A stretch of DNA of 64,000 nt from the NCBI RefSeq assembly GCF_900215325.1, contig NZ_OCMS01000002.1, positions 992,001-1,056,000 of the forward strand. Reading direction: 5' to 3'. The DNA is from Fibrobacter sp. UWB16 (lineage in GTDB: Bacteria > Fibrobacterota > Fibrobacteria > Fibrobacterales > Fibrobacteraceae). Of this stretch, positions 54,810-63,453 are shown piece by piece. The position numbers and the translations under genes were made by a program. Each line of letters opens with the position of its first letter. Positions within the stretch are counted from its first letter, which is position 1. The notes under the pieces were generated by a model that worked only from the letters and a program-made list of their open reading frames with translations, was not told the DNA's origin and did not search any database.

Positions 54810-57410
54810 ATGAAAAAAAGGCTGGGGAGCAACGTGCAAACTTTTCAAAAATCGCAAAAAAAGAATAATCGCTTAAAGCACTCCGTTATAAGGTTTGCTC
54901 CTCTTATCGTCGTCATTTACTTAGTCATTGCAGCATTTACGACATTCCAGGACGAAGACCGAACGGCAGTTGCGGCACGAAACAAGGACTATATTAAAGA
55001 TATCACCTTGGCCATGGCCGATAAAATCGACGACATTTTATCCAACTCCCTCAAATCAATCGAAGCACTCGCAAAGCTCAGTTCAGATGTCATCGAAAAC
55101 GGCCAGATGAACAGCGTTTTTCTAGCCGAACTCGAAAAGATGGTGCAATTCGACCATGTGCAATTCATCGATACGAACGGAATAGCTCAGATGTCATCGG
55201 GCGAAAAAATGGAATCCGCAAACAAGCCTTACTACATCGAGGGGATGAACGGCAACAGCGGTATTTCTGTCATAATGCCAACAAACACATCAATGGCCTA
55301 CATTCTTTTTTATGCCCCCGTATTCAACCACGATAAAATCATCGGCATCCTCACCACCTCGTTTGACGAAAATACAATCAAGAGACTTCTCGATTACAAG
55401 GTTTACGGCGCACACGCATCAGCAGGCATCGTAAACGTCGAAGGCAAAAGTTTCATCGCTCTAGAAACCATGAAAATCCATCAAACTTCGATTCAAGGTC
55501 TCCCCCGCGACAACTTCAAAAGTTTTCTCTACACATCAAAATTTGACGAAGAAAACCGCAACAACATCATCCGCGCTTACGCAACACGCACCCAATCACA
55601 TTACAAATACCAAGGTTCATCCGATGAAATTCACGGTTACATAGCTCCGCTGCGCACAGTCCCTTTAAGCGTTTATTCAAACTTTCCTATCGAGGCCGCC
55701 AAAAGTCTTTATTCCATGGGCATCCAAGCCGGCCGCACTTTGCAGTTTTTGCTCATTTGCATATTCGGTAGCTACATAGCCTACCTCATGATCGTGCAAA
55801 TTATTATCAGGCGCAAGGAAGCACGCCAAAAGCGCCTCGAAAGCTACATCGCCAAAGCAGAAAACGCCATCGCAAGAGCAATGATCTTTGTCGATGCCGA
55901 GAAAGGAACCTTCGAAGACCTGTCCTTCATGCCAATGCCATTCCCCAAAACAGGGAATCTCGAAAATCTAAAAGAAGGCTTCATCCGCTACAATGACGAT
56001 ATGCAAAACGGAGAGGAGTTTAGAAACTTCTTCGAAGTCGTCATCAAAGAACGCAAGGTTCTCAACCGCATACCAAGTGTCGTATTCTGCAGTACCCAGC
56101 CTGATGGATCCAAAGAATATATCACAATGGTCTATATCCCTGTAGAAGTTAAGAGCAACCTTGTTCACAAAGGAATTATTTTATTTAGAAATATCACTAC
56201 AGAGAAATCAAAAGAAATCGAAGCGAACAAAAAGCTTTCTCAAGCCCTAGCCGCAGCACGTGATGCAAGTAATGCCAAGACGACATTTCTGTTCAACATG
56301 TCCCATGACATCCGAACCCCAATGAATGCAGTCATGGGCTTTACCGCAATGGCCAAAAAGCACATCACAGATACAGAAACCACCAAGAAATATCTGGACA
56401 AGATCGATATTGCCGGCAAGCAGCTTTTGTCATTGGTAAATCAGGTTCTCGAAATGTCTCGAATAGAATCTGGAAAGATTCTTCTAAACGAACAGAAATG
56501 CGACCTAGAAAGCATCATCAAAGCAATATCAACCACATACGGAACACATGCAGAGTCCAAGGGAATCCTGTTCTCGGCAACAATTTCAAATGTTATCCAT
56601 AAGTTTGTTCTAGTTGACGCAGACCGCCTCAACCAAATTGCAGCAAATATTATCGGCAACGCCATCAAGTACACAAAAGAAAACGGAACAATCACATGTT
56701 CATTCAGCGAACAGGAATGCGACCGCGAAGGCTACGGGCTTTACACGCTTACCGTAGAAGATTCAGGTATCGGAATGAGCCAAGACTTTTTGGAGCACAT
56801 CTACGACGAGTTTACTCGCGAAAGGTCTAGCACAGTCAGCCGAATCCAGGGAACAGGCCTAGGCATGACGATTGTAAAAAAGCTCACCGATCTCATGGAA
56901 GGCACAATCCATATTGAATCCCAAATCGGACAAGGGACAAAGATTTCCGTAATCTTACCAATCAAGTGGTGCGATGACCTTCATCCTGAAAACTCCGAGC
57001 AGAAAACGGTTACGACCATCCCTCTTAACGGAATGAAGGTTCTGCTTGTCGAAGATAACGAAATGAACCGCGAAATTGCAGAAGAAATTTTGACCGAGAA
57101 CGGCCTTGTCGTCGATACGGCAAATGATGGAGACATCGCCGTCGATAAAGTGCGCAAAGCACCAGCAGGCACTTATGAGCTCATCTTGATGGATGTGCAG
57201 ATGCCTCATATGAACGGTTACGAAGCCACTAAGGAAATCCGCAAGTTAAGCGACCCTGGCAAGTCAAGCATTCCAATTATCGCCATGACCGCAAACGCCT
57301 TCGAAGAAGATAAGAAAAATGCACTTGCAGCAGGGATGAACAGCCATCTGGCAAAGCCTATCGATGTTCAAAAGCTCATACAAACGCTTAGTGACTTTAA
57401 ACAGAACTGA
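54810..57410 (+). CDS. Hybrid sensor histidine kinase
   Basis: 866 residues. TM1 at about 30-47, an extracytoplasmic double CACHE-like sensor (about 50-305), TM2 at about 313-333, a PAS-like region (about 345-465), then HisKA with phospho-acceptor His499 (FNMSHDIRTPMNAVMG), HATPase (N box NIIGNAIKYTKENG, GTGLGMTIVKKL), and a C-terminal receiver domain with Asp795 (LILMDVQMPHMNGYEA). Phosphate would move from His499 to Asp795 and then to an external partner, which is not in the window. The ATG at 54810 lacks a Shine-Dalgarno. It is divergent from the PadR gene. Confidence 0.93.
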   Translation: MKKRLGSNVQTFQKSQKKNNRLKHSVIRFAPLIVVIYLVIAAFTTFQDEDRTAVAARNKDYIKDITLAMADKIDDILSNSLKSIEALAKLSSDVIENGQMNSVFLAELEKMVQFDHVQFIDTNGIAQMSSGEKMESANKPYYIEGMNGNSGISVIMPTNTSMAYILFYAPVFNHDKIIGILTTSFDENTIKRLLDYKVYGAHASAGIVNVEGKSFIALETMKIHQTSIQGLPRDNFKSFLYTSKFDEENRNNIIRAYATRTQSHYKYQGSSDEIHGYIAPLRTVPLSVYSNFPIEAAKSLYSMGIQAGRTLQFLLICIFGSYIAYLMIVQIIIRRKEARQKRLESYIAKAENAIARAMIFVDAEKGTFEDLSFMPMPFPKTGNLENLKEGFIRYNDDMQNGEEFRNFFEVVIKERKVLNRIPSVVFCSTQPDGSKEYITMVYIPVEVKSNLVHKGIILFRNITTEKSKEIEANKKLSQALAAARDASNAKTTFLFNMSHDIRTPMNAVMGFTAMAKKHITDTETTKKYLDKIDIAGKQLLSLVNQVLEMSRIESGKILLNEQKCDLESIIKAISTTYGTHAESKGILFSATISNVIHKFVLVDADRLNQIAANIIGNAIKYTKENGTITCSFSEQECDREGYGLYTLTVEDSGIGMSQDFLEHIYDEFTRERSSTVSRIQGTGLGMTIVKKLTDLMEGTIHIESQIGQGTKISVILPIKWCDDLHPENSEQKTVTTIPLNGMKVLLVEDNEMNREIAEEILTENGLVVDTANDGDIAVDKVRKAPAGTYELILMDVQMPHMNGYEATKEIRKLSDPGKSSIPIIAMTANAFEEDKKNALAAGMNSHLAKPIDVQKLIQTLSDFKQN

Positions 57411-57461
57411 CAAAGAAACAAATATTTTATTATAATAAGGACATGAAGAAAAGGAGATAAT

Positions 57462-58139
57462 ATGAAAACCAAATTCTCACACCTTACTCTATCATTCGTT
57501 ATCGCAGGTGTTCTCGCACTTGTCGCAACAACCTTCACCGGCTGCTCGCTCTTCAAGAAGATTCAGGCAGCTAAAGTCCTCATCCAGACAAAAATGGAAT
57601 ACAAGGACCTCACCTTCGATAACGTCGATGTTTACGAGGACGTTATGGAACTCGTGAATAACGGAATGGACGGTTTCTTGCCGAACCCGAAGGCCGTTAT
57701 GCTGGTCAAGGACTTGTCTCAGAACATCATCAACAAGAGCCTCGGTAATGCAAACTTTGACGTTTACCTGAACGCCAACAACACAACCAAGGATACCTTG
57801 TGGATCAACAAGCTCCAGATCGAAATCAAGTTCGATACGCTTGTGACTGTTCCGCTGACACTCAAAGACACCGTCAGACTTGCTCCGGGTGACAACGACT
57901 TGCACTTCAATGCTGCGTTCCCTCTGGACGCCAATGTCTTTAAGATTAACCAAATCACGTACTACGGCATTGCCGGCTTTATCGACGTATCCCTCACCGA
58001 AGGTGGCGAACCGGTCACTCAGGACTTCGAAATCAAGAGAGACGTAAAGCCTGAAGACGTCGAAAAGCTCCAGAACCTCGTCCGCGACAGATTGTTCGAT
58101 CTCCTCGTGAACAAATGGCTCGGAAAAATTATTAAATAA
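57462..58139 (+). CDS. Lipoprotein, possibly LEA14-like
   Basis: 225 residues with a signal peptide and lipobox (TFTGC, Cys at about 28). The central part (NFDVYLNANNTTKDTLWINKLQIEIKFD...VTVPLTLKDTVRLAPGDNDLHFNAAFPLD) alternates strands like the water-stress LEA2 fold, which in bacteria often appears as periplasmic lipoproteins. The C-terminus is helical and charged. Strong RBS AAGGAG. It precedes the peptidase gene by 6 bases and is probably cotranscribed. Role unknown. Confidence 0.65.
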   Translation: MKTKFSHLTLSFVIAGVLALVATTFTGCSLFKKIQAAKVLIQTKMEYKDLTFDNVDVYEDVMELVNNGMDGFLPNPKAVMLVKDLSQNIINKSLGNANFDVYLNANNTTKDTLWINKLQIEIKFDTLVTVPLTLKDTVRLAPGDNDLHFNAAFPLDANVFKINQITYYGIAGFIDVSLTEGGEPVTQDFEIKRDVKPEDVEKLQNLVRDRLFDLLVNKWLGKIIK

Positions 58140-58145
58140 TAGCAC

Positions 58146-59840
58146 ATGAAAAAACGCAACTTTGTTCCGGAGAATTTGAATCCGGATGATGAAAAAGAAA
58201 TCTCTAAACTATATCGCGCTCTCTTGCAGCGCGATATTCCTGTAAACGTTGAAACCCTCCGTCAATGGGTAATGGACTGGAGCGAACTGGAATCGGTACT
58301 CGGTGAAGTTAGCTCTAGACGTTACGTAGCCATGACCTGCGATACCCGCGACGAAAAGGCAGCCAAGGCTTATTCAGATTTTGTCGAAAATATTCAGCCG
58401 CTCATGATTGAATACGATGACAAGCTGAACAGGAAGCTCATGGCGCACCCGTCCAAGGACGCACTCAAAGGCGAATTTGGCGAATGGCTCAAGGGCGTGC
58501 AAGTTTCTCTAGACTTGTTCTCCCCCGACAACATTCCTCTTGAAACCGAAGAGAACAAGGCTATTCAGGCCTACCAGAAAATCACTGGTGGCATGAGCGT
58601 CGAATTCGACGGCGAAGTCAAGACCATGCAGCAGCTCGCTGCCTACATGGAAAAGACTGATAGAGATCTCCGCGAACGCGCCTGGCGAGCCATGTGGGAA
58701 CGCCGCCTCCAGGACAAAGAAGCGTTAGACAATTCTTACGATAAGTTGTTCGAAATTCGCAAGCAGATTGCCAAGAATGCTAACTGTAAGGATTTCATCG
58801 ACTACATCTTCCTTGCAAAGCACCGTTTCGACTACACTCCGGCAGACTGTGAAGCTTTCCACGAAAGCATCGAGAAATTCGTACTGCCGTTGCAGAAAGA
58901 AATGTACAAGCGCCGCGCCAAGAAGATGGGACTTGATCGTTTGCGCCCGTGGGACTTGGATGTCGATCCGCTGAGCAGACCACCTCTCAAGCCGTACCAG
59001 AGCGGTGACGAGCTGATTGAAAAAGTCGATTCCATTTTTGAAAGCATCCATTCGCAAGCCGGCAAGTGGGCTCGTGAAATGCAGGCGAAAAAGCTTATCG
59101 ATCCGGATTCCAGACTGGGCAAAGCTCCGGGCGGATACCAGATTGGTTTTGATGAAAGCCGCCTCCCCTTCATTTTCATGAACTCCGCCAATACGGACCG
59201 CGACATTTACACGTTGTTGCATGAATCCGGCCATTCGTTCCATCAGTTTGCACTTGCAAACCAGCCGATTTTTGCTTACCGCGATGTTCCTGCTGAATTT
59301 GCCGAAGTCGCAAGCATGAGTATGGAACTCATCGGCATGTCGAACTTGAAGCCGTTCTACGGTGACGACCACGAAGCGATTGTCCGCAGCACCGAAGGCG
59401 AACTCGCCGACGTGATTTGGTTGTTCCCGTGGGTGGCAAGCATCGACAGCTTCCAGCATCGTCTGTACAACTTTCCGACGCACACCGCCGAAGACCGCAG
59501 CGATATCTGGAGCGAAATCATGGACCGTTACGATGCAGGCGTGGATTACAGCGGACTTGAAGCCGTTCGCCGTAACCTGTGGCAAAAGCAGCTCCATCTC
59601 TTCGAATGCCCGTTCTACTATATCGAATACGGCATCGCACAGATTGGCGCTTTGCAGGTCTGGGCAAACTTCAAGAAGGACCCGCAAAAGGCAATCGACG
59701 ACTTGTTCAAGGCCGAAAGCCTGGGCAGCAGCCGTCCGATTCCAGAACTCTTCGCTACGGCCAACATCAAGTTCGATTTCACGCCCAAGACGTTAGAACC
59801 CTTGATGCAAGTTGTGTGGGATGAGCTTGGTAAATTATGA
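58146..59840 (+). CDS. M3-family oligoendopeptidase
   Basis: 564 residues, helical throughout. Zinc site His359-Glu360-Ser-Gly-His363 (LLHESGHSFHQF), with the third ligand Glu expected in PAEFAEVASMSMELIG about 25 residues later, as in PepF/thimet-type enzymes. The C-terminal NIKFDFTPKTLEPLM closes the fold. It cuts short peptides in the cytoplasm; no signal peptide is present. Confidence 0.92.
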   Translation: MKKRNFVPENLNPDDEKEISKLYRALLQRDIPVNVETLRQWVMDWSELESVLGEVSSRRYVAMTCDTRDEKAAKAYSDFVENIQPLMIEYDDKLNRKLMAHPSKDALKGEFGEWLKGVQVSLDLFSPDNIPLETEENKAIQAYQKITGGMSVEFDGEVKTMQQLAAYMEKTDRDLRERAWRAMWERRLQDKEALDNSYDKLFEIRKQIAKNANCKDFIDYIFLAKHRFDYTPADCEAFHESIEKFVLPLQKEMYKRRAKKMGLDRLRPWDLDVDPLSRPPLKPYQSGDELIEKVDSIFESIHSQAGKWAREMQAKKLIDPDSRLGKAPGGYQIGFDESRLPFIFMNSANTDRDIYTLLHESGHSFHQFALANQPIFAYRDVPAEFAEVASMSMELIGMSNLKPFYGDDHEAIVRSTEGELADVIWLFPWVASIDSFQHRLYNFPTHTAEDRSDIWSEIMDRYDAGVDYSGLEAVRRNLWQKQLHLFECPFYYIEYGIAQIGALQVWANFKKDPQKAIDDLFKAESLGSSRPIPELFATANIKFDFTPKTLEPLMQVVWDELGKL

Positions 59841-59875
59841 ATTCGGAATTAGGATGGATGAATTGATTCTCTAGC

Positions 59876-59905
59876 ATGCCCGCCTCCGTGCGGGCATCTT
59901 CTTTT
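59876..59905 (+). terminator. Terminator after the M3 peptidase gene
   Basis: ATGCCCGC / GCGGGCAT stem followed by CTTCTTTTTCC; also a member of the hairpin repeat family. Confidence 0.75.
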
Positions 59906-59907
59906 TC

Positions 59908-59931
59908 CTAAAACCTAATACCAGACACCTA
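59908..59931. repeat. CCTAAAACCTA-type repeat, second copy
   Basis: TCCTAAAACCTAATACCAGA, similar to 9453-9485. Confidence 0.4.
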
Positions 59932-59978
59932 AAAAATCAAAAAAAATGAAATTTTTTTCGTTTTTTCGCCCATATCCC

Positions 59979-60007
59979 TTGACAAAGCAAAAATAAAAAG
60001 TTATAAT
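59979..60007 (+). promoter_or_regulatory. Consensus sigma-70 promoter of tRNA-Ser and rpoZ
   Basis: TTGACA, 17-base spacer, TATAAT: a perfect consensus, followed by TGGCGCA. The start is about 60014, ten bases before the tRNA. Confidence 0.92.
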
Positions 60008-60023
60008 TGGCGCACATCCTAAT

Positions 60024-60108
60024 GGAGGGATGGCCGAGTGGTTGAAGGCGCACGCTTGGAAAGCGTGTTTACCTTACGGTAACGAGGGTTCGAATCCCTC
60101 TCCCTCTT
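60024..60108 (+). tRNA. tRNA-Ser (anticodon GGA)
   Basis: 85-nt cloverleaf with long variable arm: acceptor GGAGGGA / TCCCTCT, T8-G9, D-arm GCC..GGC, anticodon arm CACGC-TTGGAAA-GCGTG (GGA at 34-36), variable arm with TTACCTTACGGTAA, T-arm GAGGG-TTCGAAT-CCCTC. CCA is not encoded. The 1-72 pair is G-U and position 73 is T, whereas bacterial tRNA-Ser normally has G73. Confidence 0.93.
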
Positions 60109-60131
60109 CTAAAAATTTTTCGAGGTACCTA

Positions 60132-60446
60132 ATGGCTGAATCTCAAAGAGTTTATCTTGACGATATTTATGCTAGTGAAGAATGCCAGGGTTCGGTTTTC
60201 CGCGCCGTTGTCATGATGGCTCACGAAGCCCGCTTCATTAACAATCAGTCCAAGCAAGGTTACATTCAGCTCACTCAGAAGCCGACAACTATTGCTATGA
60301 ACCGTTTCAAGGAACATAAGCTTACGATGGTTGAAAAGGGCGTTAATGACGTGACTGAAGATGCAGTAAAGGCATCCGTTGCAGAAGTTGCTCCGACTGC
60401 TGAAGCTGTTGCAGAAGCAAGCGAAGCCGCAACTGACGCATTCTAA
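60132..60446 (+). CDS. rpoZ: RNA polymerase omega subunit (RpoZ/Rpb6 type)
   Basis: 104 residues from ATG 60132; the frame runs back into the tRNA but AGGT before the ATG and the protein pattern favour this start. The conserved part SVFRAVVMMAHEARFINNQ...QKPTTIAMNRFKEHKL matches the short helix-loop-helix core of omega, with the KP-T-A-+-F motif; the last 35 residues are an Ala/Glu-rich tail. It helps assemble RNA polymerase and binds ppGpp in some bacteria. It lies 23 bases after tRNA-Ser with no promoter or terminator between, so both come from the same consensus promoter. Confidence 0.7.
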   Translation: MAESQRVYLDDIYASEECQGSVFRAVVMMAHEARFINNQSKQGYIQLTQKPTTIAMNRFKEHKLTMVEKGVNDVTEDAVKASVAEVAPTAEAVAEASEAATDAF

Positions 60447-60471
60447 TCTTCGAAAAATAAGATTTCAAAAG

Positions 60472-60498
60472 AGACCGCTTTCGAGCGGTCTTTTTTTG
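60472..60498 (+). terminator. rpoZ terminator
   Basis: Stem AGACCGCT / AGCGGTCT with TTCG tetraloop and seven T. Confidence 0.93.
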
Positions 60499-60518
60499 TT
60501 TTGTCGTCATAATGATTC

Positions 60519-60645
60519 ATCACCGTCATACTGAGTAGCGAATAGTCGCGAAGTATCCAAAGCTGAACAAAGTCATGCCCGGCACGGACCGGGCATCTCC
60601 CATTTATTAACGAGAAGGAGATTCCCGCTTTCGCGGGAATGACAA
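60519..60645. repeat. Cluster of GTCAT-flanked hairpin repeats
   Basis: TGAGTAGCGAA-type string at 60519-60560, ATGCCCGG / CCGGGCAT at 60575-60596, ATTCCCGC-TTTC-GCGGGAAT at 60621-60640 followed by GACA. Confidence 0.65.
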
Positions 60646-60699
60646 AAAAAACTACTCCGGAGAGTCGGAATTTTTAGATTACAGGCATCACCCTTTCAA

Positions 60700-61857
60700 T
60701 TAATTTCTTTTCAAGATTCTCGACGTTACACCGCGACGAATTTGGCCGGCAGCACGCCCTAAAGCGTCAAACAATCGCTCCGGCACAGAAACATCCGAAA
60801 TCTTATTAGGAATTCTTCGCTTGGCAATAGACACCGGCCCATCCTTTGAAGAGGTGTCCTGCCCAGCTTCTACAATCTGCCAAGTGAAATCGGGCTGCGG
60901 TTCCGAGCTTACAGATAAAACCAACTTATTCTGAACCACATTTTTTCCAACAGCCTGCAAATAAAGTCCGCTTTTGAAATTTTTGAGGAAAAAGACATTC
61001 GGCATGTTTGCTCTAGGCGCACCAGCTTTTTCAAACACGTAACGCTGGTGAGCACCGCCGTTGTAACCGTAAGTCGAAGCGACAACGCCCGCCGCCGTCG
61101 ATTCGTTCGGGATATCGACCACGCGGTTCCCGAGCTGGATGCGGTAAGTAACAGGATTCTCGCCTACCGAATAAATTTTCACGAAAGTAGCCGAATCAGT
61201 GCAGCTCATCAATTCAAGAGCATTAGATGACGTAATCCCCATGCAAGTTTTTTCATCGAGGAGAGACACGACCCTCCCCTGCATGTAGAACGCTTCCTTG
61301 AAGATGTCTTGATACATGGCGTTCACGATTTTTACGTGATTGATCAAATCCTGTTCGGAATGGACTTCGCTCTTGTAATTGATGCCATATGGCCAGAAAT
61401 GCTGGCTATCGCCCTTGAGTACGGCATCCGGACCATCAATTTCCTTGATAAGCGCTTGGGCTTTTTCGCCCAGGAACACGCCATCCTTAAACATAGCCTT
61501 GTATTCCGAGGTCGTACCCATGCCCATGGTATGCGCCATTTCGTGCATGGCAGTGCCCACATACATATAATTGCGATCCTTACCAAAACGTAAGTCGCCA
61601 TTGCTGCTCGCTTCAGCTGTAGGAACGCCCGTGCTGTAGTAAACTTCGATATGCTTTGAAAGGTCTGAATATTTATTGTACAGGAATACCGCCGAATCCA
61701 TCGCCGCCGTAATATGTTCGTAGGCGTCCAGTTCGTCCTGGGTAGGGTTCGCTGATTTATTCAAATGGTATTCAACGTTGCCGGCAAAAACGCTAGACAA
61801 CGGAAGCAGGAAGGAGAAAATTCCTATAAAACTTGATTTTTTTACAAAAAGATTCAT
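60700..61857 (-). CDS. Secreted HEXXH protein with ricin-like lectin domain
   Basis: 385 residues from ATG 61857, preceded by AGGAAGG; the longer frame upstream is not needed. Signal peptide MNLFVKKSSFIGIFSFLLPLSSVFA. The N-terminal part has a zinc-protease-like motif H105-E-M-A-H109 followed by TMGMGT, similar to the metzincin HEXXHXXGXXH but with Thr in the third-ligand position. About residues 205-345 resemble a ricin B trefoil (LLDEKTCMGI..., GLYLQAVGKN...). The C-terminus is basic, ending RGVTSRILKRN. It may be a secreted metallopeptidase or an inactive binding protein. Monocistronic. Confidence 0.65.
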   Translation of the reverse strand: MNLFVKKSSFIGIFSFLLPLSSVFAGNVEYHLNKSANPTQDELDAYEHITAAMDSAVFLYNKYSDLSKHIEVYYSTGVPTAEASSNGDLRFGKDRNYMYVGTAMHEMAHTMGMGTTSEYKAMFKDGVFLGEKAQALIKEIDGPDAVLKGDSQHFWPYGINYKSEVHSEQDLINHVKIVNAMYQDIFKEAFYMQGRVVSLLDEKTCMGITSSNALELMSCTDSATFVKIYSVGENPVTYRIQLGNRVVDIPNESTAAGVVASTYGYNGGAHQRYVFEKAGAPRANMPNVFFLKNFKSGLYLQAVGKNVVQNKLVLSVSSEPQPDFTWQIVEAGQDTSSKDGPVSIAKRRIPNKISDVSVPERLFDALGRAAGQIRRGVTSRILKRN

Positions 61858-62000
61858 AAAAAACCTTCCTATACACACTTTCAATCTACACAAATACCTA
61901 TATATATGCAAGTAAAAAAAGTTTTCGTGAGAATGAAAGAACTTTTTAACAAACCAAAATGTAATTTTAACGCGGAATATCAATCATAGGAGAAGCCCCA

Positions 62001-62384
62001 ATGAAGGCTAAAATATTCGCATGTTGTTCTGCCCTTGCTCTCGTAGCCCTCACCGGCTGTTCGAGCAGCCAAAATGCTGTCAACCGTTCTCTTGGCCAGG
62101 CCGAAGCGACCCGCACGCTCGCCAGCGACACAGAACTTGACAAAAACATCACATCAAGCGCAAACTCCAAGCTTGAAAATGCCAAAGCTCTCAAGAAAGA
62201 TGGCAAAGAAGAAGAAGCACAGGCTCTTGCAGAACAGAGTGAACTCGAAATGCGACTCGCTATAGCCAAGTCCGAAAACGAAATGGCCAAAAACGAAGAC
62301 AAGAAACTCGAAGAAGCCCTCCGCGCAGATGAAGAACGCAAGGAACTGTATCAGAGCGTTCTCAACAAGGAAACTAAGAAGTAA
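62001..62384 (+). CDS. Small helical lipoprotein, DUF4398-like
   Basis: 127 residues. Lipoprotein signal ending ALTGC (Cys at about 20). The mature part is one long charged helix (NSKLENAKALKKDGKEEEAQALAEQSELEMRLAIAKSENEM), like the DUF4398 lipoproteins that often precede an OmpA gene. RBS AGGAG. The OmpA gene follows after 12 bases, so the two are likely partners in the periplasm. Confidence 0.75.
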   Translation: MKAKIFACCSALALVALTGCSSSQNAVNRSLGQAEATRTLASDTELDKNITSSANSKLENAKALKKDGKEEEAQALAEQSELEMRLAIAKSENEMAKNEDKKLEEALRADEERKELYQSVLNKETKK

Positions 62385-62396
62385 GGAGCCGCAAAG

Positions 62397-63278
62397 ATGA
62401 AGAAGATTTTGACACTCGGCACACTCGCCCTCGCTGCCACCATGAGCTTTGCTGAAGAAGCTCCCTCCGTCACTCCAGTGGACCAGTGCCGCCTTGCCCT
62501 CGACAACGCCAAGGCATCGCTCCCGGCAAACGCCTACTCCGCAAAGCTTACACTCGCCGAAGGTTACGGCACGTTGAGCGCCCTCGAAACAATCTATGCA
62601 GACGATGACGATTCCAAGCTCATCCCGACCGTCTTGGAAAACTGCAACAAGTATGCAGAAATCGCCAAGCTCCAGGGTGAAACGCAGGCCGTCCGCAACC
62701 ACATTGCTGAAAACTGGGAAAGGCGCGCTGCCACGAACCGCACCATCGAAGCCATCCAGGAACAGATTGGCAACGCCCGTAGCGGTAAGGTCTTGGACCT
62801 CGAAGCCGAAAAGCAGGCCATTAAGGCCCAGAAGGACAAGCTCGAAGCAAGCAAGCAAGAAGCTATGGACAAGCTGAACGCCCTCCAGTCCCAGATGATC
62901 CAGGTGACAAAGGACGCTCGCGGCATCATCCTCTCGATGTCTGACATTTTGTTTGAAATCGGCCAGGCCTCCTTGAAGACCGACCTCAAGACAAGCCTTG
63001 CAAAGATTGCCGGTATCCTCTCCGTTTACCAGCAGTTCGACGTCTCTATCGAAGGCAACACCGACAACGTCGGTTCCGAAGAATTCAACTTGAAGCTTTC
63101 TCAGCAGCGCGCCGAGAACGTGATGAACTTCCTCGTGGAACAGGGCATTGCCGAAAACCGCCTCTCCGCCAAGGGGCTTGGCATGTCGATGCCGATTGCC
63201 GACAACGCCACCAAGGAAGGTCGTCAGAAGAACCGCCGCGTGGACCTCGTCATCACCGACAGAACGCAGAAGAAGTAA
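62397..63278 (+). CDS. OmpA-family protein with periplasmic coiled coil
   Basis: 293 residues. Signal peptide MKKILTLGTLALAATMSFA. A helical region (about 70-175, with ANLE- and Gln/Lys-rich coiled coil) precedes the OmpA peptidoglycan-binding domain (about 180-293): FDVSIEGNTDNVGSEEFNLKLSQQRAENVMNFLVEQGI and NRRVDLVI. No barrel is present, so it is periplasmic or lipoprotein-associated. It pairs with the upstream lipoprotein. RBS AAGGAG. Confidence 0.9.
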   Translation: MKKILTLGTLALAATMSFAEEAPSVTPVDQCRLALDNAKASLPANAYSAKLTLAEGYGTLSALETIYADDDDSKLIPTVLENCNKYAEIAKLQGETQAVRNHIAENWERRAATNRTIEAIQEQIGNARSGKVLDLEAEKQAIKAQKDKLEASKQEAMDKLNALQSQMIQVTKDARGIILSMSDILFEIGQASLKTDLKTSLAKIAGILSVYQQFDVSIEGNTDNVGSEEFNLKLSQQRAENVMNFLVEQGIAENRLSAKGLGMSMPIADNATKEGRQKNRRVDLVITDRTQKK

Positions 63279-63292
63279 TTCGGAATTATTTT

Positions 63293-63330
63293 GGAGTCAT
63301 CCCGGCCTTAGTGCCGGGGTCTCTTTTTAT
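63293..63330 (+). terminator. Terminator after the OmpA gene
   Basis: CCCGGC / GCCGGGG stem with GTCAT-type flank and CTCTTTTT tail. Confidence 0.75.
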
Positions 63331-63453
63331 ACAGGAAAAATCATCAACTTTTTGATAGAAAAGCCTTTTAATCGAGCCTATTTTTTCTAAATTAAGGCAT
63401 GTAACTTTTAAACCGGCGGCGCAAGTCGCCAATCAAAAACAAGAGGTAAAACA

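Noticed and set aside
60030-60131. Coding start of rpoZ inside tRNA-Ser
   Set aside because: The frame is open by chance through the tRNA; the ATG at 60132 gives the family-length protein.
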